From assembly GCA_017613335.1 (NCBI GenBank), contig JAGAEB010000132.1, forward strand, positions 1 to 8,613: a stretch of 8,613 bases of DNA, given 5' to 3'. Shown piece after piece: positions 4,157 to 8,613 of this stretch. A program made the translations under genes and the position numbers. The notes below the pieces were generated by a model. That model was not told where the DNA came from. It ran no database searches and saw nothing but the letters and a program-made list of their open reading frames with translations. The first letter of the stretch is position 1. Each line of letters begins with the position of its first letter. This DNA is from Methanosarcinaceae archaeon. GTDB taxonomy: Archaea > Halobacteriota > Methanosarcinia > Methanosarcinales > Methanosarcinaceae.

Positions 4157-7100
4157 TCAGGCCTCCGGGGCATAGAGTTTTCTGATCTTTCTGCCGCTCT
4201 CCTGTTCGAATTCGCCGACGGAAAGCGGTGATCCGAGGAGGATCTTTCTGATCCGGTGAAGCACGCTCGGGGATTTTTCCGGGGAAATGTTGTCGAGGAC
4301 GTCGACAAGGACGCCGACGGCGTCTGCTCTGTATGCCTTATCCAGCTGATCGATGTTCGAGAACGCATTCAGAAGACCCATGGTGCTGTATTCGTTGATC
4401 GCGCTGAGCTTTATGATCGTCGCCGTCATGAATTCGAGACCGCCCGGCGTCTGGAGGGAGAATTTCCTGTTGCGGGCAAACGCGCCGTAAAGAGCTCTCT
4501 GATCATTTGACTGCTCGATACGGAAAGCCGGATCGGATTCGATCATCCTGACCATGGCGGGACAGTCGGGCGAATCACAGCCGGCAACGGCTGCCAGGAA
4601 CGATTCCCAGGAGACCGGATCTTTGCGGCAGACATCCATGTACTGCCTGATGAGCTGTTCCTTGTCCGGCATGGTACTGTTGAGGAGCGCGATGAAAGCA
4701 GCCTGCCTGTCGCTTGCATGAACGGCTGTTTTGAACTGTTTTCTGATGATCTCGTGGATATCGGGCGTATCGAGCGTCGCCAGCAGGCGCAGCGCATTGT
4801 TCCTGACCTGACGCTGTCTGATGCGGTCGCCTTCGAGCATGAGCGAGCGGCGGACAGCATAACGGCCTTCCGTTTCCGGATCGATGAGGTCGTCATATTC
4901 GTCATAAATGATCAGAAGAGATGATTTGTTTGTCTTGGCGACCGCCTTATAGATCTTCCGGCGGGCATCGTTGAGTTCTTTGTATCTGCAGGCATACATT
5001 TCATTGTCGACGGATTCGAAGACTGTCAGGAAAAGGCCGCCCGCCCGGACCATCAGATCGTGATCGCAGAGGATCTCATGATAAAGATTGACATATTCCG
5101 GAGAAACGGATGCCTCCGGATCTTTGAGAAGGCGTTCTTTCTCGATGTCCGTGATGCGGCAGAAGGCACCGAAACGGCAGATGAGATCCGGATCGCGGCG
5201 TACCTGAAGATAGAGTTCTTTTCTGTCTGCCGGATAATCGACGACGCCGTAGAAAGAGCAGCCTCTCGAAAGCGACAGGAATGCCGGCCGGTCGATGCCC
5301 GGTATCACGACTTCCGTTTTTTCCTGACGGATGCAGATGTTGTCTTCATACAGGATCTTTCCTTTGCGGTCACAGACGGCGAACGAGAACGGGAACATCC
5401 AGGGCGACGGGGCTGTCTGACAGCCGGCCTGATCTTCCCGGGAGACGGCCGGCGCATTGTGCATCTTTGATCCGGATCCGGCGGCAGTCGTGTTCGTCTC
5501 TGCAAAAGGCCGCCCGTCGGAAGATGCCTGCGTGAGCGTCAGTTTCAGGACGCGTGTTTCTTCGTTGTAGTCTTTTCTGACGGAGAGGACAGGGTATCCG
5601 GTCAGATTGAGCCAAGTCCGGGCCATCTGAGACAGATCCATGCCCGAGGCGCTTTCCATTTCATGGATCCAGTCCTGCGTCGTTGCGTTGCCGTGCGCAT
5701 ATTTGCGGTGATACAGATCAAGCGCACGGGCGAAATTGTCATTTCCGATGAGATTTTCGATCATGCGGACGAATTCCGGCGCCTTGACATAAGTCACGGA
5801 CGTGATGAGATCATTGGGGTCATTGAAGCCTTCCGGAAGGATCGGCATCGAGGCCACGCCGCGGTCGAGGGCGAATGTTCCGGAAACAGGCGCGAGAAGA
5901 TCGATCACTTCCGACAGGCGTTCATATTCGTCGCCGAAGAAATAAGCCATGAAACCGCGTTCGATGCAGACGGTCACAGCTTCATTGAGCCAGATCTCGA
6001 AAGGACTCTGTCCGGTGACTTCGGAACCGTTGAGGTTGTGGTAATATTCATGGACTTTGACGGCGGCCATGTATTCGAAAGCCGGATCCGTGATGTTCTT
6101 AAAAGGCATGATGCGGTTCGTCGTGATCGTCGTGTTACCGACGTTTTCCATGCCGCCGAAATCGGAGTTCTGCATGCCGATCTCACGATAGACGGTTCCC
6201 GTGTATTTGTAGCCCGGGACCATGTTCCTCGACAGTTCCGTGATCTTTCCGCGGATGGCATCAAGGCTTTTCATGGTGCGTCCGAGATTTTCAGGGTCGA
6301 CGGCGGCTGAATTGAGGTTGTATTTCAGGTGGTCGCGCAGTTTTGTGAGTTCGAAGATCTGTTTTTTCTTTTCAAGGTCTTTGTATTTTTCAGGACCGGT
6401 GAAAAGATAGACCCACATGACGGCATCATGAAGGATGGTGAGCGCGCGTTCCGCCTGTTCCGGATCGGATCCCGGCGGGACGAGGAGTTCGAGATCGAAA
6501 CAGGAACCGTCGGGGTATTCAAATTCTTTCCTGAATGTCGCATAAGTGCCGACGCCGAGGAAAAAGAGATACGTCGCCATGGGCGTTTTCATGTTCTCAT
6601 AAACGATCTCATCACGGCCGGTGTCGTTTCCGAGCGGATCGACATAGGAATGCCGCTCAACGACGACATCGCCGTTCGTGATAATGTTCGTATACCTCGA
6701 ATCGGCACGGATCGTCGTTCTGTAAGTGCATTTGGCGGCCATGTCGTCGATACAGGGCACGAGTCTCTGAAAACCCCACTGCTGGCACTGGGTGATCTGC
6801 TGAGGCGGCGCGCCTGCCGGCGTCTCATCATAATAAAGCCCTTCGAGAACGTTATTCGTCGGATGACAGACAGTGTCTGTCTCGATCGTGAAAAGAGCGC
6901 CTGCCGGCACAGGTTCATTGAAGACGAGATCGAGCATGGCCTCTTCTTTCCTGTATTTGTGCCGGAGCGGATATTTCTGACAGCGGACGAGATTGATGTC
7001 GAGATTGCGGGCATTGAGCGACAGCTCAGACAACGGCTCATTCAGATTCTGAAGGTAAAGCTTGGAACGGACACGCGTTTCCGTGTCATAGATGTCAAAA

Positions 7101-7195
7101 TCCAGATTCATGTGGATGACTTTGACTTTGAGTTTTCCGAAATCTTCCGGATAATAACGATAAATGCGCTGCATGGGGTCTGAATATGACGACAT
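4157..7195 (-). CDS. pepN: PepN-type M1 family zinc aminopeptidase
   Basis: This large metallopeptidase should remove N-terminal residues from peptides in the cytoplasm; no signal peptide is seen. From ATG 7195 the protein is 1012 aa. The N-terminal beta domain covers about 1-215. The exopeptidase motif is GGMEN (347-351; GAMEN in E. coli PepN). The zinc site is HEYYH (382-386) with Glu405 exactly 18 residues on, and the likely catalytic Tyr is Tyr469 in SVTYVKAPEF. The helical C-terminal superhelix has PepN-like DPAFRIEQSNDQRALYGAFA. It exceeds the roughly 870 aa of bacterial PepN mainly through a charged insertion (about 268-328) and a low-complexity loop (about 560-596). The frame is open to an ATG at 7420, adding 75 Lys-rich residues with a 15-bp repeat. 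I prefer 7195 because fold homology begins there and the TATA box at 7369-7378 lies downstream of the 7420 ATG; an ATG near 7306 is possible. It is followed by the AK6 gene. Confidence 0.93.
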   Translation of the reverse strand: MSSYSDPMQRIYRYYPEDFGKLKVKVIHMNLDFDIYDTETRVRSKLYLQNLNEPLSELSLNARNLDINLVRCQKYPLRHKYRKEEAMLDLVFNEPVPAGALFTIETDTVCHPTNNVLEGLYYDETPAGAPPQQITQCQQWGFQRLVPCIDDMAAKCTYRTTIRADSRYTNIITNGDVVVERHSYVDPLGNDTGRDEIVYENMKTPMATYLFFLGVGTYATFRKEFEYPDGSCFDLELLVPPGSDPEQAERALTILHDAVMWVYLFTGPEKYKDLEKKKQIFELTKLRDHLKYNLNSAAVDPENLGRTMKSLDAIRGKITELSRNMVPGYKYTGTVYREIGMQNSDFGGMENVGNTTITTNRIMPFKNITDPAFEYMAAVKVHEYYHNLNGSEVTGQSPFEIWLNEAVTVCIERGFMAYFFGDEYERLSEVIDLLAPVSGTFALDRGVASMPILPEGFNDPNDLITSVTYVKAPEFVRMIENLIGNDNFARALDLYHRKYAHGNATTQDWIHEMESASGMDLSQMARTWLNLTGYPVLSVRKDYNEETRVLKLTLTQASSDGRPFAETNTTAAGSGSKMHNAPAVSREDQAGCQTAPSPWMFPFSFAVCDRKGKILYEDNICIRQEKTEVVIPGIDRPAFLSLSRGCSFYGVVDYPADRKELYLQVRRDPDLICRFGAFCRITDIEKERLLKDPEASVSPEYVNLYHEILCDHDLMVRAGGLFLTVFESVDNEMYACRYKELNDARRKIYKAVAKTNKSSLLIIYDEYDDLIDPETEGRYAVRRSLMLEGDRIRQRQVRNNALRLLATLDTPDIHEIIRKQFKTAVHASDRQAAFIALLNSTMPDKEQLIRQYMDVCRKDPVSWESFLAAVAGCDSPDCPAMVRMIESDPAFRIEQSNDQRALYGAFARNRKFSLQTPGGLEFMTATIIKLSAINEYSTMGLLNAFSNIDQLDKAYRADAVGVLVDVLDNISPEKSPSVLHRIRKILLGSPLSVGEFEQESGRKIRKLYAPEA

Positions 7196-7265
7196 GCTAT
7201 TAAAGCAATCACGTTTCTGCATCGCCGGCCGGAGACCTGCCGCTTTTTCAGGACGTTTCTTCGAG

Positions 7266-7306
7266 GATGTTTTCATCAAGGATGTTTTCATCAAGGATGT
7301 TTTCAT
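7266..7306. repeat. 15-bp tandem repeat upstream of PepN start
   Basis: Two full copies and an 11-base partial of a 15-bp unit, ATGAAAACATCCTTG on the minus strand, encode MKTSL in frame with PepN. If translated they form part of a basic N-terminal extension. If not, they lie in a leader of about 150 bases. Each copy carries an in-frame ATG, so tandem duplication has multiplied possible starts. Confidence 0.85.
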
Positions 7307-7368
7307 TTTTCCGCTTTTCTCCGCAGCTTTGTTTTTTCCGGCGGATCCGCCGCCGTTTTTTTTGTTTT

Positions 7369-7378
7369 CATATATAAC
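7369..7378. promoter_or_regulatory. TATA element between divergent pepN and OB-fold genes
   Basis: CATATATAAC reads as TATA-like on both strands. On the minus strand it is preceded by purine-rich GAAAACC, a fair BRE, which favours the pepN operon, with initiation predicted near 7348. On the plus strand it would start transcription near 7400, about 38 bases before the OB-fold gene, but its upstream flank is T-rich. One element may serve both genes or only pepN. Confidence 0.5.
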
Positions 7379-7437
7379 GGTTTTCAAATTTCCGGAATCG
7401 CAACCCTCATAAGACGACATCGTTTCTGACGGTCTGT

Positions 7438-8184
7438 ATGACTCTCAGGAACAGAAGACAGGTACAGAAAGAAAACAGGATCATCGCCGTTCTTCTGGCG
7501 ATGCTCCTCATTTCTCTTATCATCGTTTCATATGCCTTTTCAGCCGGTTCAGGGTATTCCGGATCTGCCGGTTCATCTTTCGGATCTTTTTTCCGCCTTT
7601 CCGGAGAAACGTCCCCCGAAAACGCCGTCATCCCGACGCAAGACGACATCGGAAAAACCGTTTATGTTGAAGGAAATGTCCTGAATTTCAGGAAAACGAA
7701 CACCGGGGACCATCTGATTATCACCCTTCTCTGCAGCGGCGGATCAGAGCAGGAAACGATCTCCGTTTTCATCAGAAAATCGTCGGGCGCCGCAAATATA
7801 TCCTCCCGGATCGTCAACGGCGCCAAAATAGGCGCGACAGGGACCGTTCAGGAATACGGCGGCTCCCTTGAGATCGTCGTCAGCAAAGAACAGGACGTCA
7901 CGATCCTGTCACGAAAAAAAGAAAATCTCACGGAACAATTACAACGGCTGCGGAAAGATTACGAAACAGCTGCGGAAAGATTACGAAACAGCTGCGGAAA
8001 GATTACGAAACAGCTGCGGAAAGATTACGAAACAGCTGCGGAAAGATTACGAAATGATCACGGAACGATTATGAAACCAATATTTCACACATCGATCAGA
8101 ATCATTCCTTTAAAGACAGATTTAAATAATGTCCGCCTGTTGAATGACGACGGGAGGCAGGATTCATCCGGAAACACTGCATAA
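7438..8184 (+). CDS. Membrane-anchored OB-fold-like protein with repeat-extended C terminus
   Basis: A 248-aa protein of unproven function. Residues 1-14 are basic, and 15-34 form one hydrophobic segment (IIAVLLAMLLISLIIVSYAF), a signal anchor or uncleaved signal peptide. A Gly/Ser linker follows (35-57). A beta-rich domain at about 68-158 (GKTVYVEGNVLNFRK, HLIITLLC, AKIGATGTVQEYGGSLEIVV) has the look of the OB-fold tRNA_anti-like domains found in predicted archaeal secreted or membrane nucleic acid-binding proteins. Residues about 170-213 are encoded by a 22-bp array and are charged and helical (RLRKDYETAAE). The last 35 residues have no recognisable character and probably result from read-through past the ancestral end. 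The ATG at 7438 lacks a clear Shine-Dalgarno, which would fit a weak or short leader. It is transcribed divergently from pepN. Confidence is high that it is a gene and moderate on the fold. Confidence 0.8.
   Translation: MTLRNRRQVQKENRIIAVLLAMLLISLIIVSYAFSAGSGYSGSAGSSFGSFFRLSGETSPENAVIPTQDDIGKTVYVEGNVLNFRKTNTGDHLIITLLCSGGSEQETISVFIRKSSGAANISSRIVNGAKIGATGTVQEYGGSLEIVVSKEQDVTILSRKKENLTEQLQRLRKDYETAAERLRNSCGKITKQLRKDYETAAERLRNDHGTIMKPIFHTSIRIIPLKTDLNNVRLLNDDGRQDSSGNTA
7947..8078. repeat. 22-bp tandem array inside a coding region, open in all three frames
   Basis: Four exact 22-bp units from 7947 to 8034, a fifth differing only at its end (8035-8056), and a degenerate sixth (8057-8078) contain GCTGCGGAAAGATTACGAAA. 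A weakly similar unit precedes them. Since 22 is not a multiple of three, successive units are read in rotating frames, giving LRKDYETA, AERLRNS and CGKITKQ in turn, with a 22-residue super-period. None of the three plus-strand frames has a stop. Confidence 0.93.
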
Positions 8185-8206
8185 CTTTCGCCGTCTCCCG
8201 TTCATT
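8143..8206. other. Inverted repeat spanning the OB-fold gene stop codon
   Basis: AATGA-CG-ACGGGAG (8143-8156) pairs with CTCCCGTTCATT (8195-8206), giving 12 pairs with a two-base bulge and a 38-base loop that contains the TAA at 8182-8184. No T tract follows. It may be an RNA 3'-end structure or a boundary of a past insertion. Confidence 0.4.
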
Positions 8207-8300
8207 ATCCTTATCAATCAGACATCAGCGCCGGTCTGCCGTTTCCGTTCGATCGGTTCGATCCATGTTCCGGACGCAGTCTGATATTTCACGATCATTT

Positions 8301-8489
8301 ATGTTTACTTTAGATAATACCGACGGATTTTCACAGAAAGTCCTTGATCAGATGAATGCAGAAGTCAAAGAAAGAATGAAAAAATACGACAGCCGTTCCA
8401 AGGACTACAAAAAAATACTTGAACAGGTCGAAGACGACGTTTTCGATGAATTCTGCACCTCGACATTCAGACCTTCCATGAAACTCTGA
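8301..8489 (+). CDS. Small charged hypothetical protein
   Basis: I do not recognise this 62-aa protein. It reads MFTLDNTDGFSQKVLDQM at the start, has a highly charged, mostly helical middle (AEVKERMKKYDSRSKDYKK, ILEQVEDDVFDEF), and ends TFRPSMKL. No membrane segment or metal motif is visible. The composition differs from the repeat-derived open frames nearby, which supports a real gene. The ATG at 8301 is chosen over one at 8265, whose extra 12 residues look unlike the rest; neither has a strong Shine-Dalgarno. An AT-rich TTTAAATAAT at 8121-8130 is a distant promoter candidate. It lies between the OB-fold gene and a 26-bp array, on the same strand as the OB-fold gene. Confidence 0.55.
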   Translation: MFTLDNTDGFSQKVLDQMNAEVKERMKKYDSRSKDYKKILEQVEDDVFDEFCTSTFRPSMKL

Positions 8490-8509
8490 TACGGCAGCTG
8501 CATCACAAA

Positions 8510-8613
8510 ACGCAGAACGAAAAATGCGATGTAAACGCAGAGCTGAAATGCAATATGAAAATGCAGAGCTGAAATGCGATATGAAAATGCAGAGCTGAAA
8601 TGCGATATGAAAA
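8510..8613. repeat. 26-bp tandem array running off the right edge
   Basis: Three 26-bp units (8535-8560, 8561-8586, 8587-8612) share GCAGAGCTGAAATGC. The last two are identical; the first differs at two positions. A degenerate 25-base unit precedes them (8510-8534). The last visible base starts another copy, so the array continues beyond the window. It begins about 20 bases after the stop codon of the small hypothetical gene. Stops occur in the plus-strand frames, so it is not coding as seen. Confidence 0.92.

Noticed and set aside
6329..7183. A 284-codon plus-strand open frame opposite the PepN N-terminal domain
   Set aside because: It is an antisense shadow of PepN; the minus strand holds clear M1 peptidase sequence.

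Overview
The window reads as a chromosomal segment of an archaeon, most likely a euryarchaeal methanogen. The evidence is a translation initiation factor aIF1A, an archaeal-type AK6/Fap7 adenylate kinase, a METTL5-like methyltransferase, and TATA-box promoters. Base composition is roughly balanced. I cannot name the genus or order from the sequence alone.

Layout. Positions 1-199 hold a 22-bp minisatellite that runs off the left edge. Positions 200-540 are noncoding, with a terminator-like hairpin for the leftward gene. The aIF1A gene (541-873, minus) appears to start at CTG. Upstream lies a long leader and promoter, then a second, truncated copy of the same promoter, leader and first 34 codons (1311-1545). 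Next, all on the minus strand, are a METTL5-like methyltransferase (1558-2217), a HAD-family phosphatase (2383-3069), an AK6/Fap7 adenylate kinase (3304-4152) and a large PepN-type M1 aminopeptidase (4157-7195). PepN and the kinase are nearly abutting and probably translationally coupled. A TATA element near 7370 lies between PepN and a divergent plus-strand gene (7438-8184) for a membrane-anchored OB-fold-like protein. A small charged hypothetical protein (8301-8489) and another minisatellite, running off the right edge, close the window.

Functional theme. aIF1A, AK6/Fap7 and the METTL5-like enzyme point to translation and small-subunit maturation. PepN processes peptides downstream of that. 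This is an inference from family knowledge, not a demonstrated pathway.

The most unusual feature is the density of short tandem arrays with unrelated units: periods 22, 10, 21, 9/27, 22 and 26 bp between or at the ends of genes, plus 30-bp and 15-bp repeats at gene 5' ends. They occur in almost every gap between genes. One sits directly against a TATA box. One extends a protein through all three reading frames. Several carry palindromic cores (CAATTG, CAGCTG, CAGACG-A-CGTCTG). Together with the duplicated aIF1A 5' end, this suggests a genome in which local tandem duplication is actively reshaping regulatory regions and protein termini. I saw no CRISPR array, transposase, tRNA or rRNA gene.
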